The notes under the pieces are model-generated. The model was not told the origin of the DNA and did not search any database. It worked only from the letters and a program-made list of their open reading frames with translations. 64,000 nt of DNA from Acidithiobacillus thiooxidans ATCC 19377 (lineage in GTDB: Bacteria; Pseudomonadota; Gammaproteobacteria; Acidithiobacillales; Acidithiobacillaceae): assembly GCF_009662475.1 (NCBI RefSeq), contig NZ_CP045571.1, positions 2,292,501-2,356,500 on the forward strand, in the 5' to 3' direction. Below, piece by piece: positions 45,979 to 56,091 of this stretch. Position 1 is the first letter of the stretch, and each line of letters opens with the position of its first letter. Both the position numbers and the translations under genes were made by a program.

Positions 45979-46964
45979 TCCATTTTTTCAATATGTTGCA
46001 TGGCTCGCCGCAGAAATTCTGCGGCGTTTTCGTTGACTGTCGCCGTACCCAGAAATCGACGCCATTCTCCAGCGCCAGTAACCCCAAAATACAGACCATG
46101 CAGATGTCGGCTCAGGCGTGGCGCAGGCAACGCCTCTCCCCAGTTTTCGGCATAAGCCAGTAATTGTTCGAGCACGACGGATCGATCAGGTAATTGCCCG
46201 CGCCTGTCCAGGACCATTTCCACTTCGGCCAGGAACATTGGATTATGATAAGCCGCTCGACCAATCATCACCCCATCGACGTGAGCGAATTGATCCAGTA
46301 CCGTTTCAGTGGTCTTGAAGCCCCCATTGACTTCAATGCGCAAGTGGGGGAAATCGCTTTTCAGACGATGTACCCAATCCCAGCGTAATGGCGGTATTTC
46401 CCGATTTTCTGCGGGATTCAGGCCCTTCAACCAGGCATTACGGGCATGCACAATAAAATGCTGGCATCCCGACTGCGCCACAATTTCCACGAATTGATGC
46501 AAAGACGCAAAATCCTCTTCGCGATCCAATCCCAAACGATGTTTGACACTCACCGGTAAGGCACTGTCCGAAAGCCCTGCCATCAGCTCGGCAACCAATT
46601 CCGGAGTCGCCATGAGGCAGGCACCAAAACTGCCCTTTTGTACACGTGGCGAAGGACAACCTACATTCAGGTTGATTCCGTCGTATTGATACTCCTTGGC
46701 CAGCCTGGAAACACGGCGCATCGCGGCCGGATCATCCCCCCCTACCTGCAAAATCAAAGGGTTTTCAGCCGCAGAATACTCCAGGAAACGCTGGGGATCG
46801 CGACCCAACAAAAGCGCATTAGTCGTCAGCATTTCCGTGTAGAGCACGCAGGAAGGACAAATCAGCCGCAAAAAATGCCGACAATGACGGTCTGTCCAGT
46901 CGAGCATGGGCGCAACCGATAATATCTTAACACTTGATTCTAGTGTATTTTTATTTATATTCAT
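45963..46964 (-). CDS. dusA: tRNA-dihydrouridine(20/20a) synthase DusA
   Basis: 333 aa flavoenzyme reducing U20/U20a in tRNA. Seen: A-P-M-L-D-W-T-D-R-H-C-R, N-L-N-V-G-C-P-S-P-R-V-Q with the catalytic cysteine region G-S-F-G-A-C-L-M, and K-H-R-L-G-L-D. The N-terminal dozen residues (M-N-I-N-K-N-T-L-E-S-S-V) look unlike other DusA proteins and have no clear ribosome-binding site; they may have been supplied by island insertion at the 5' end. Confidence 0.94.
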   Translation of the reverse strand: MNINKNTLESSVKILSVAPMLDWTDRHCRHFLRLICPSCVLYTEMLTTNALLLGRDPQRFLEYSAAENPLILQVGGDDPAAMRRVSRLAKEYQYDGINLNVGCPSPRVQKGSFGACLMATPELVAELMAGLSDSALPVSVKHRLGLDREEDFASLHQFVEIVAQSGCQHFIVHARNAWLKGLNPAENREIPPLRWDWVHRLKSDFPHLRIEVNGGFKTTETVLDQFAHVDGVMIGRAAYHNPMFLAEVEMVLDRRGQLPDRSVVLEQLLAYAENWGEALPAPRLSRHLHGLYFGVTGAGEWRRFLGTATVNENAAEFLRRAMQHIEKMDQAST

Positions 46965-47075
46965 AAGGTTGACTCATATTCCCATCGTCCGAATTATGCC
47001 GTATTTTGCCGCATTAGCTTGTATTTTACCGTATCCGGTGTTACAAGAGTGCAACATGAAATCGTTTCCCCGTCC

Positions 47076-48212
47076 ATGTTGCACCGGAGCACCAATTTGG
47101 CGACTATTGTCTCACGAAAACAGAAGGATGGTACCCTTCGTCATACCGCAACGATTCGTCTCAAGCGCAATGGGGAAGTTTTCCATTGTGAGAGCCGGAC
47201 GTTCCATAAAAAAGCGGTGGCCAAAGCCTGGGCATTAGAACGCGAACATGCCCTTCGTGAAAACCCCGCAGAGGCTATGCGTCCTTCGACGGCGCTGCCC
47301 ATTGGCAAGATGATTGATCGCTACATTGAGGAAAAGCAAACTGTCGAGCCGTTAGGCCGTACCAAGTTACAGCACCTGCTCCTCTTGCGGAGACTGCCCA
47401 TTGCAGAATGCATGGCATCTGAACTTGATGCCCCGCGCCTTATCTCCCATATTCGTAGTCGCCGCGTGTCCGGAACAGGGCCATCCACCGTGCTCAACGA
47501 TCTGATCTGGTTGCGGGTAGTCTATCGCTATGCACGCGCCGCCTGGGGCATACCACTGTCCATGGAAGCCATCGGTGATGCGACAGAGCTTTGCCGTGCC
47601 GAGCGACTGGTAGCGAGATCACGGAAGAGAAAGCGACGGCTCAAACGGGAAGAAATAGAGACAATCTGCAAGCGGTTTTTATCACTGGGACACCGAAAAT
47701 CCTCGCCACCCATGTATCTTATTTTCTGGTTCGCTATCTATTCATGCCGCCGGCAATCGGAAATCATGTCCATGCGACTTTCGGACTACGATCAGGATCG
47801 TGGAATCTGGCTTGTACGCAACATGAAAAACCCCGGCGGATCACAAGGAAACGATCAATGGATGCACATCACAGATGCCCTTCTGCCCGTCATTAAAGCA
47901 GCCATAGAGGACGCTGATCTGGTGGTACGCCGAAAAATGATGCAGGATGACCGACTGTTTCCGTTTGATCCAAAAACCATTGGGTCTTACTGGACGCGGC
48001 ACATGCAAATTCTGGGAATCGAAGATCTGCATTTTCATGACTTGCGACATGAAGGTTGCTCACGGCTGGCCGAAGACGGGCTGAGTATCCCTGATATTCA
48101 GCGTGTCAGCCTGCATGAGTCATGGAGTAGCCTGCAAATCTATGTAAACAGGGACATCCGCAGTCAATCGGTTACACGCGCCGAGTTTGATCCTACATTT
48201 TCCAGCAGATGA
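47076..48212 (+). CDS. Tyrosine integrase adjacent to dusA
   Basis: 378 aa if the ATG at 47076 is used; an ATG at 47019 would add 19 residues and the true start is uncertain. Catalytic residues: R in Y-S-C-R-R-Q-S-E-I-M, H-D-L-R-H-E-G-C-S-R, H in S-L-H-E-S-W and Y in L-Q-I-Y-V-N-R. Divergent from dusA by about 110 bases, the arrangement of dusA-associated integrases, which insert islands into the 5' end of that gene. The island would extend to the right (tlpA relic, mer operon, cassettes). Confidence 0.88.
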   Translation: MLHRSTNLATIVSRKQKDGTLRHTATIRLKRNGEVFHCESRTFHKKAVAKAWALEREHALRENPAEAMRPSTALPIGKMIDRYIEEKQTVEPLGRTKLQHLLLLRRLPIAECMASELDAPRLISHIRSRRVSGTGPSTVLNDLIWLRVVYRYARAAWGIPLSMEAIGDATELCRAERLVARSRKRKRRLKREEIETICKRFLSLGHRKSSPPMYLIFWFAIYSCRRQSEIMSMRLSDYDQDRGIWLVRNMKNPGGSQGNDQWMHITDALLPVIKAAIEDADLVVRRKMMQDDRLFPFDPKTIGSYWTRHMQILGIEDLHFHDLRHEGCSRLAEDGLSIPDIQRVSLHESWSSLQIYVNRDIRSQSVTRAEFDPTFSSR

Positions 48213-48709
48213 TCAATCCCCCTCAGCCAGAACATCAGCGACAGCATCCTGCAAAGGATGATAAATGCCGACCCGCTTTCTGAAAAAGACGGGGCAGACG
48301 AACATCATTCAATTTGCCTTGGGCCTACGTGCATCCCTTGTGCTTGCGCTCCACCCAATGACACGTAGGCAGCGGAAGCGGTCATTCGGCGGATTGCCCG
48401 TCATGTTCTCGCAACTCGTCACTAATGCTGTAAAACGTGGCAGTCTTATGAGCATGAATTTAGAAAATCATGGCTGGTAGCTGAAAAAGGCTAGAGCATG
48501 CCTTTGGTAGACCTTCAATCCTGCTGCCGCATAGGTTTTTCTGGGCCAAGTTCGTCAATGCGATAGCCATCTGGGTAGCTTGGCCAGCGTAATTGCGTAC
48601 GCATCACGGATTTGTTTCTGAGCGGTAGCGCACTGGCTATTCGTCCGCGCAAATGTAATGCATCCAACTACCGGCAGAATAAAGGAAGACACGATACTAC
48701 ATACTCCAG
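48213..48709. other. Spacer after integrase, no confident gene
   Basis: About 500 bases with no supported gene. One 36-codon plus-strand frame (48258-48368) encodes a Cys-rich tail (I-C-L-G-P-T-C-I-P-C-A-C-A-P-P-N-D-T) but lacks a well-placed ribosome-binding site. Confidence 0.4.
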
Positions 48710-49169
48710 TTAGGGATATTTACGTATGACTCGGTTAATGGCCATGGCGAGTTTGGATGCAGAAAAAAATCCCAGATGACGTTCTACTATACGCCCATCG
48801 GGGTCGACGATGAGCGTATAGGGAAGCATTTCATTTCGATCTCCAATCTCCGAAAGGACTTTGCTCGGATGTGCTCCAGCCAAGAGTGTTAGATACTTGA
48901 CGTGCTCCTTATCTATAAATTTCTCAGCAGATCTTTTGCCATCCAGTGCTATACCCACGAAGCGCACCTTGGAGCCCAGATTTTGATGGAGACGAACAAA
49001 CCCAGGTGTTTCCTCATGGCAAAACGGACACCAGTTGGCCCATAAGTTTACCACCATGACCTTGCCTTTGAGATTGTTTAAATCCACTTTCCTTCCGGAA
49101 AGATTAGTCAAAACTATCTGCGGAAGAAAAGTTGTCTTGGCAACGACTTTTGCACAAGACTGGGCGGTT

Positions 49170-50183
49170 TCAAGTTTGAAGTGCAACACCGCTGTTTAAC
49201 TGCCTGATTTGCTGTGCCATCACTTCGGCTGGAGTTCGGAATCCCAAGGATTTCCTGGGCCGATTATTGAGTTCCTCCGCTACCTGAGTCAAACGCCGTT
49301 GCGAATATTCGGATAAGTCCGTGCCCTTGGGGAAATACTGACGCAGTAGGCCATTCGTATTTTCATTGGTCGGACGCTGCCAGGGGCTATGTGGGTCAGC
49401 GAAATAAACACATATGCCCGTATTTCGCTCCAGTTCCTGATGCCGAGCCATTTCGCGGCCCTGATCATAGGTGAGCGTTTGCCGGAAGCTCTTGGGCAGC
49501 GTACGCAAACGCCGCGTAAAGCTTTCCAGGATCGCTTCTGCCGTAGCATCCTCCACTCGCGCGAGGATGACGAAGCGACTGCTACGATCCACTAACGTGC
49601 CAATAGCACTGGCATTGAATGCCCCCTTGATCAGGTCGCCTTCCCAGTGACCGGGTACTTCGCGAGCTTGTGCTTCCTCCGGGCGCTCACGGATTGAGCG
49701 CATGTTCGTGATCCCGCCACGACGGTCTTTACCTCGTGTGCGGGGCTTGCGTTTGCTGTGCCCTCTGCGCAGCCCTGCAATCAATGCCTTGCGCAGTTCA
49801 CCAGCCGGGTGGGCATAGATAAACTGGTAAATAGTCTCATGAGAGACGTGCCACTGTTTGTCTTCGGGATAGTCCATCCGCAACCTCCCCGCTATCTGCT
49901 CCGGTGACCACTTCCTTTGCAGAATAGCGTGTGTCACCGCGAGGGTTAAAGGCGAACCTTCAGTCAACTTCCTGACTCCCTTGCGTCGGCGCCTCTGCGC
50001 TTCTTCCCGAGCGCATACGGCGTCATAGGTCTCTTCCACACGACCTCGCTGAATCTCCCGACTGATCGTGCTAGGGCTTCGGCCCAACTGCCTGGCAATG
50101 CCACGAATACTCAGCCCCTGATTCAATCCACGCTGTATCTGGTTTCGCTGATCGGGCAACAATTGCCTGTATTTTCTGGCCAT
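49170..50183 (-). CDS. IS30-family transposase
   Basis: 337 aa. N-terminal HTH (S-I-R-G-I-A-R-Q-L-G-R-S-P-S-T-I-S-R-E-I), then DDE: D in H-W-E-G-D-L-I, D in L-T-Y-D-Q-G-R-E-M, E in P-T-N-E-N-T-N-G. The last three codons and the TGA lie outside the element, in tlpA sequence: the transposase borrows its stop from the target. Confidence 0.93.
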   Translation of the reverse strand: MARKYRQLLPDQRNQIQRGLNQGLSIRGIARQLGRSPSTISREIQRGRVEETYDAVCAREEAQRRRRKGVRKLTEGSPLTLAVTHAILQRKWSPEQIAGRLRMDYPEDKQWHVSHETIYQFIYAHPAGELRKALIAGLRRGHSKRKPRTRGKDRRGGITNMRSIRERPEEAQAREVPGHWEGDLIKGAFNASAIGTLVDRSSRFVILARVEDATAEAILESFTRRLRTLPKSFRQTLTYDQGREMARHQELERNTGICVYFADPHSPWQRPTNENTNGLLRQYFPKGTDLSEYSQRRLTQVAEELNNRPRKSLGFRTPAEVMAQQIRQLNSGVALQT

Positions 50184-50225
50184 CTCTCACCTCCGTCTGC
50201 CTTCGACCAGAGGTGTTGCACTTCA
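49177..50225 (-). mobile_element. IS30-family insertion sequence in tlpA-like gene
   Basis: About 1049 bp, ends TGAAGTGCAACACCGCTG at the left and, inverted, TGAAGTGCAACACCTCTG at the right (17 of 18 matching). A 2-bp AA/TT duplication is possible, consistent with IS30. Boundaries are uncertain by a base or two. Confidence 0.85.
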
Positions 50226-50341
50226 TTTTAGAGCGCGCCCTGTTCCGGTATCGAACAAAAAAGAGCGGCAATTAATATGGCGTTAAAAATTCGTTGAAGG
50301 ATTTTCATATCTTCTCCAGCCGAATTGGCTCAAGGTCATCA

Positions 50342-50809
50342 TTATCGTTCCCCCGCGTCCGCAAGCAAATGATCCATGCTTGCGTCATCTGCTTCCAGAC
50401 ATTCCAAAATCGGACACGCATGATGCTGGTTAGGATATTCTTGTTGGCAATCCTGAATTAAACGGGCCAATACGATTTCCAGTCTTCGCAAAGCCTGAAT
50501 TTTCGCAAGCACCGCAGATTGTTTGATTTTTGCCTGATGCAGTACAGCATCACAGGCTTGAGTTTTGTCGGACTGCAACAGAAGGAGTTCACGCGCTTCT
50601 TTTAAGGTAAAGCCAAGCTTTTGGGCGTGCTTGATAAACCGAATGCGTGCAATAGTCTCCTCGGGATACCGTCGAGAGCCAAGATACGGCTTCTTGGGCT
50701 GCACGATAAGACCTTCCCGTTCGTAATAGCGTACCGTTTCGACATGGACACCGGCAGCACTGGCCACTTCGCCAATACGATAACCTTGTCGATGAGATGG
50801 CTCAGTCAT
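50342..50809 (-). CDS. merR: MerR mercury-responsive regulator of the mer operon
   Basis: 155 aa, start at 50809 (AAGGAG 7 bases upstream, overlapping the merB stop by four bases). HTH Y-R-I-G-E-V-A-S-A-A-G-V-H-V-E-T-V-R-Y-Y; Hg-type cysteines in T-Q-A-C-D-A-V and D-C-Q-Q-E-Y-P-N-Q-H-H-A-C-P-I-L. It is the last gene of the operon it presumably controls, not divergent as in Tn501/Tn21. The C-terminus is about 20 residues longer than usual. Confidence 0.9.
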   Translation of the reverse strand: MTEPSHRQGYRIGEVASAAGVHVETVRYYEREGLIVQPKKPYLGSRRYPEETIARIRFIKHAQKLGFTLKEARELLLLQSDKTQACDAVLHQAKIKQSAVLAKIQALRRLEIVLARLIQDCQQEYPNQHHACPILECLEADDASMDHLLADAGER

Positions 50810-51462
50810 GGCAAATCTCCTTGCAGATACTGAAATTTTTGCAGCAGAGCAACCTGGAAACCGAAAAACATCTGACTGATGTACTGCGCTTCCTGTAACG
50901 GATAAATAGCCATTGTCAGATTCCTGGCGCACGCCGTGCAAAGAAAATATATACCTGTACACAGCCCGCTACATGCCGGTTGTTCCGCGCAGGTTTTCCC
51001 ATCCAGGTGCCCCATGGCAACGCAGGGAGCTCCGATAATGTCCGGGCTATCCCCGTTTGGATCCAAGCCCCATTTAATAGCCACAGCACAATCGTGACAT
51101 GCGCTCTCAATCTCTATGGGAGCATTCCACAAGAACGGTATCGCGAGCGCATCAATGGCGCACATCGCAAATATGGACTGGTGTTTCCCATTCGAGACAC
51201 GAATAGGGGTTTCCTTCGCGCTGAAGGGATAAGCACCGATCAAGCCTTCCGGACTGATTGCGACTGCATCCAGCATCCTCAACCTTTGCAATGGGATTTC
51301 GGGAAAATTCTGCGCCAATGGTGGATGCGCATGCAGTACCCAGAATCGTATAATTTCTGCATAGATCTTCTGTACAGGCTCCGGTTCGTTCATGACTCGA
51401 GACTGGAGCGGGAATTCTCTCAATAAATTTTGCAGCCCTCTTTCCATGTGATCCTGACGCAT
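50806..51462 (-). CDS. merB: Organomercurial lyase MerB
   Basis: 218 aa. Cleaves carbon-mercury bonds by protonolysis; the catalytic set is visible: Cys101 and Asp104 in F-A-M-C-A-I-D-A-L-A-I-P-F and a second Cys in the C-x-x-C rich segment (C-S-G-L-C-T-G-I-Y-F-L-C-T-A-C) near 165-180. That segment has more cysteines than in standard MerB. Lies between merA (18-base gap) and merR, giving broad-spectrum resistance. Confidence 0.92.
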   Translation of the reverse strand: MRQDHMERGLQNLLREFPLQSRVMNEPEPVQKIYAEIIRFWVLHAHPPLAQNFPEIPLQRLRMLDAVAISPEGLIGAYPFSAKETPIRVSNGKHQSIFAMCAIDALAIPFLWNAPIEIESACHDCAVAIKWGLDPNGDSPDIIGAPCVAMGHLDGKTCAEQPACSGLCTGIYFLCTACARNLTMAIYPLQEAQYISQMFFGFQVALLQKFQYLQGDLP

Positions 51463-51480
51463 GATGGCTTTCCTTATCCG

Positions 51481-53163
<1,683 letters not shown>

Positions 53164-53175
53164 TCAATATGCGAA

Positions 53176-53532
53176 TTAAGCATGCGCCAAAGAAGCCGGA
53201 TACCCAATATTCCTAAAGGTTTTCAGGAGAACAGATGGGCTCACTTTTTTGGCATCATAGGTCACCGTCACCGTCCTTTTCATGTCATCAATATGGATAT
53301 GCTGCACACCTGGGATGCGATGCAGTGCAATATAAATAGCCGTTTCACAGGCCTTATCCCCACAGCTCATTGACGGCACACTGAATACCGACGTAACAGA
53401 AGCTGCCTGCACGACAGCAGCAGAAGAAGGCGTGCCAGCCCACGCGAAAGGCATAGCGAGCACACCGCTCGTCAGCAGCGAAAGCGCAGATATTAACACC
53501 AGATTTTTTCCTGAATTTATCTTTATGTGCAT
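53176..53532 (-). CDS. merP: MerP-like periplasmic mercury-binding protein with altered motif
   Basis: 118 aa from the ATG at 53532 (AAGGAG 6 bases upstream). Signal peptide ending near A-W-A-G, then a heavy-metal-associated fold (I-P-G-V-Q-H-I-H-I-D-D and V-T-Y-D-A-K-K-V-S-P). The metal loop reads S-M-S-C-G-D-K-A-C: the two cysteines are four residues apart, not the usual two (C-x2-C). Length and position between merT and merA fix the family; the changed spacing may alter Hg binding. Confidence 0.85.
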   Translation of the reverse strand: MHIKINSGKNLVLISALSLLTSGVLAMPFAWAGTPSSAAVVQAASVTSVFSVPSMSCGDKACETAIYIALHRIPGVQHIHIDDMKRTVTVTYDAKKVSPSVLLKTFRNIGYPASLAHA

Positions 53533-53567
53533 TTTAGTCTCCTTGAGTGCATTGCAATTTAAAAGAA

Positions 53568-53987
53568 CTACATCAACAAGCCGGGCAACACATGCGGCAA
53601 TGCCAGAAAGACAATAACCAAAACGGTACCCGCCCATAAAAGAGGGGATTGCCAACGGCCCATTCGTCCAACCATCGAACACGAACTACAGGCCAGCGCC
53701 TTTTTTTCGCGATAATTTTGAACGTGGGCGTATCCCAAAAAGAGCAACACGACCACATCCAGGTAAGGGGCGTAAGGATCAAGCACCCGCAAGTTAGCCA
53801 TCCATGCGCCACCTACACCAGCCACAATCAGCAATAGCGGCAAGACACAGCAAGCGGAAGCCAGGAAACCCACTACGACCGCTACTAACAACCCCCATAG
53901 CCCCTTTGGTCGGACATTCTGCATATTCGAGTTATTGGTGGCGCAGCCAGATCCCTGTGGATCCGATTTACTGACTTTAGTATTCAT
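53568..53987 (-). CDS. merT: Mercuric transport protein MerT
   Basis: 139 aa from the ATG at 53987 (GGAGG 10 bases upstream). Vicinal Cys pair in the first membrane helix (L-A-S-A-C-C-V-L-P) and a second pair C-S-S-C in the cytoplasmic loop, as expected for MerT. Three hydrophobic segments. A 25-residue N-terminal extension precedes the first helix. First gene of the merT-P-A-B-R operon. Confidence 0.92.
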   Translation of the reverse strand: MNTKVSKSDPQGSGCATNNSNMQNVRPKGLWGLLVAVVVGFLASACCVLPLLLIVAGVGGAWMANLRVLDPYAPYLDVVVLLFLGYAHVQNYREKKALACSSCSMVGRMGRWQSPLLWAGTVLVIVFLALPHVLPGLLM

Positions 53988-54044
53988 AACGTCTGAACCT
54001 CCACTCACCTGGATAGAAGCGTTCTTCAACCTGTCTACTAAGGA

Positions 54045-54075
54045 CTATAGATGCCGTAGCATAGTACGGTGTCAA
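54045..54075 (-). promoter_or_regulatory. MerR-type promoter of the mer operon
   Basis: On the minus strand TTGACA (54075-54070) and CTATAG (54050-54045) are 19 bases apart (20 if TATAGT is used). The spacer contains the dyad CCGTAC-TATG-CTACGG, close to mer operators. It lies 58 bases before the merT start. Confidence 0.75.
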
Positions 54076-54310
54076 GCATGACCTCCATTTCAGGGTAGAG
54101 GCCTCGAGTCGCTGGTCCGCAGGTTTCACCTTTGACGTGGAGGTCGGTAGTGATGTTGAAGTACTACTCCACGGGGATCATCTATGGCTGGGCATCGATC
54201 TACTTCCCCGAAATCATCAGGAAATGATTTTCTATCACCTGCTGCTGAAACTGAGCTTCAAAAGGATAATAGACCCTGGGTTTTTTACCCCAGCCAGATT
54301 CAGTTTATGA
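54065..54310 (+). pseudogene. Open frame without start, possibly a truncated gene
   Basis: 81 codons open from a TAG at 54062 to TGA at 54308, with no ATG, GTG or TTG near the 5' end. The translation looks protein-like (F-T-F-D-V-E-V-G-S-D-V-E-V-L-L-H-G-D-H-L) but matches no family I recognise. It may be the 3' end of a gene cut when the mer operon arrived. Confidence 0.3.
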
Positions 54311-54715
54311 ATCACATTGAATTTTCCCAGCAATGTATCGGCCAGATAAAGCAATTTATGGCCTAGCTCCGGGCACTGGTGATACTCAACTTGGATAACT
54401 GCTTTGGGCCATTTGCTTTCCGCTGCTGAATGACCGCTTTCAGTCTACTGCCCACCATCAGAGATCAACGGCGGCAGGGCAGCGATAGTGGCCGTTCAAA
54501 TTCTGGGTAACTTAGCTTAGAGTCAAAGCTGTAGGATGGATGTAACCGAGGAGATCCAAAAATGTTATGTGGCAATGTCAGGTGTTATGCTGCAACCCCG
54601 ATGCAGTCGAATTTACGTTCAACGCGATAGGCCGCCGCGTTTTCCCCGCCTTCAAAGAGGACTCCATTAGCATGTATTCCGGGGCTGTATGAAGGGCGGG
54701 GAAAAATGGTAAGCT
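54311..54715. other. No gene supported
   Basis: About 400 bases without a convincing frame. Contains several GTTATG words near 54565-54590 that resemble integron core sites but no complete attC fold around them. Confidence 0.4.
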
Positions 54716-54780
54716 GCGAAGCGTTGTTTCGCTGTCGCATAAGCGAGCTTGATGCGCACAGCCGAAAGCAAACGCTTCGC
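54716..54780. repeat. Long imperfect hairpin
   Basis: GCGAAGCGTTGTTTCGCTGT (54716-54735) pairs with ACAGCCGAAAGCAAACGCTTCGC (54758-54780) with small bulges; the loop itself contains GCAT...ATGC. Upstream of the attC-like site; may belong to an older cassette. Confidence 0.6.
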
Positions 54781-54876
54781 GATGAATTACAAGAAGAGGC
54801 CCTGCCCCATGAGTTATGCTGGACTGCAAGCTGAATTTTCATTTTTAGCGCTGCACAGGCGTCGACCTCTCGTGTC

Positions 54877-54970
54877 GAACAGTTCGTTGGAACGGACGTT
54901 CCGCGCAAACGTAGTTCCAACCGATAAGTCCATATTGGCGGAACGCCGCTCAACTCAGTCACGTTATGCC
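54877..54970 (+). repeat. attC-like recombination site 1 (integron cassette boundary)
   Basis: Opens with GAACAGTTCGTTGGAACGGACG, whose first 20 bases parallel the left half of known attC sites (TAACAATTCGTTCAAGCCGA), and closes with CGCCGCTCAACTCAGTCACG followed by core GTTATGC at 54963-54969. Internal dyad GTTGGAAC/GTTCCAAC. The left core is degenerate, so this is a moderate call. The next gene starts 15 bases later, as in a cassette. Confidence 0.5.
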
Positions 54971-54984
54971 AATAAGGAGAAGTC

Positions 54985-56091
54985 ATGGAATATGAGATAG
55001 ATTTTTTGCCTGTTGGTGATGGAGAAAAGTCTGGCGATGCAATATGTCTTCGCTATTCATATGATGGAGGCGAATCCTGGCATGTTGGTGTAATAGATGG
55101 TGGAACACAGACATCCGGCGAAAATCTATGTAACCACATCAGGGAGCATTACAAGACAAACAACGTGGATTTTCTGATATGCACCCATCCCGATAAAGAT
55201 CATGCCTCCGGATTATCAGTTGTATTAGACACGATGACAGTAAAGAAGGTGTTGATACACTGTCCATGGGACTACGTTGACCACATATTTGATGCGGTCA
55301 ATGACGGAAGAATTACAAAACAAAGCCTAAGACAGAGATTGATAGATGGGCATCCGTACGCATATAGCATTTATGAGAAGGCATTAGCCAAGGGCATCCC
55401 AATTTACCATCCATTTTCTGATAATAATGATCACGAAATTCCTGCGCTTAGCATTGTTGGCCCGTCAGGTAGTTATTATTTAAGTCAGCTTGTTAACTTT
55501 CGATCAATAACTGATATCACTGAAGACAAGGAGCATGAATTCGGATTACTTAAGGCTTTACTTGAGGCCTCAAAGAAGGCTCTTAACTGGATCTCGGAAA
55601 GCTGGGATGATGAAAAATTGGTAGACCCAGCTGATGACGCCACATCAAGCGAGAATAGCTCGAGTGTTATCGCGTTTTTCGATTTTGAAGGAAGAAGAGT
55701 TATTTTTACGGCTGATGCTGGTGTGCAGGCTCTTGATGAGGCGGCAACAAACATAGAACGGCTCGGGCATCCTCTGCAATCGTTTTCTTTCGTCCAAGTT
55801 CCCCATCATGGAAGTAAAAGAAATATTGGCCCCACTGTCTTAAATAGGCTCGTTGGCACACCAAAGCTATTTGGTTCTGATATGCACTTCTCGGCCTTCG
55901 TCTCTGCGGCCAAGGAAGGTGCTCCTAAACATCCGAATAAGCGAGTCACAAATGCTTTTAGACGAAGAGGTGGCAAAGTTATCGCAACGCAAGGAAGTAC
56001 CAAATACCACTTTACTAGCGGAACACCAGACAGAGGTTGGTCAACGGCAGAACCACTACCTTTTTATGATGAAGTAGAAGACGATGATTGA
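54985..56091 (+). CDS. MBL-fold hydrolase (ComEC/Rec2-like domain), cassette gene
   Basis: 368 aa, no signal peptide or membrane segment; AAGGAG lies 6-7 bases upstream. Metallo-beta-lactamase fold: T-H-P-D-K-D-H-A-S-G-L at 67-77 (metal ligands H68, D72, H73), I-F-T-A-D-A-G near 240 and V-P-H-H-G-S-K-R-N near 272-280. These are the marks of the ComEC-type subfamily, many of which cut nucleic acids, nucleotides or phosphodiesters. It overlaps the four-TM gene by eight bases and the pair is bounded by attC-like sites, so both travel as one cassette. Substrate unknown. Confidence 0.85.
   Translation: MEYEIDFLPVGDGEKSGDAICLRYSYDGGESWHVGVIDGGTQTSGENLCNHIREHYKTNNVDFLICTHPDKDHASGLSVVLDTMTVKKVLIHCPWDYVDHIFDAVNDGRITKQSLRQRLIDGHPYAYSIYEKALAKGIPIYHPFSDNNDHEIPALSIVGPSGSYYLSQLVNFRSITDITEDKEHEFGLLKALLEASKKALNWISESWDDEKLVDPADDATSSENSSSVIAFFDFEGRRVIFTADAGVQALDEAATNIERLGHPLQSFSFVQVPHHGSKRNIGPTVLNRLVGTPKLFGSDMHFSAFVSAAKEGAPKHPNKRVTNAFRRRGGKVIATQGSTKYHFTSGTPDRGWSTAEPLPFYDEVEDDD

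Larger units (their letters stand above)
48710..50308 (-). pseudogene. TlpA-like periplasmic thioredoxin gene split by IS30
   Basis: The 5' part (50226-50308) has GGAGAAG, an ATG and a signal-peptide-like sequence (M-K-I-L-Q-R-I-F-N-A-I-L-I-A-A-L-F-C-S). The 3' part (48710-49176) encodes a thioredoxin fold with W-A-N-W-C-P-F-C-H and cis-Pro M-L-P-Y-T. Joining the parts with a 2-bp AA duplication leaves a one-base frame offset with a TAA, so there is also a frameshift. Such proteins reduce disulfides outside the cytoplasm; here it is broken, next to the mer operon. Confidence 0.75.

Noticed and set aside
54184-54366. 60-codon plus-strand frame after the mer promoter
   Set aside because: Overlaps a more protein-like frame and lacks a ribosome-binding site.
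54585-54986. 133-codon minus-strand frame before the MBL gene
   Set aside because: Antisense to the attC-like site and hairpin, Cys/Arg-rich shadow-like composition, no start signal.
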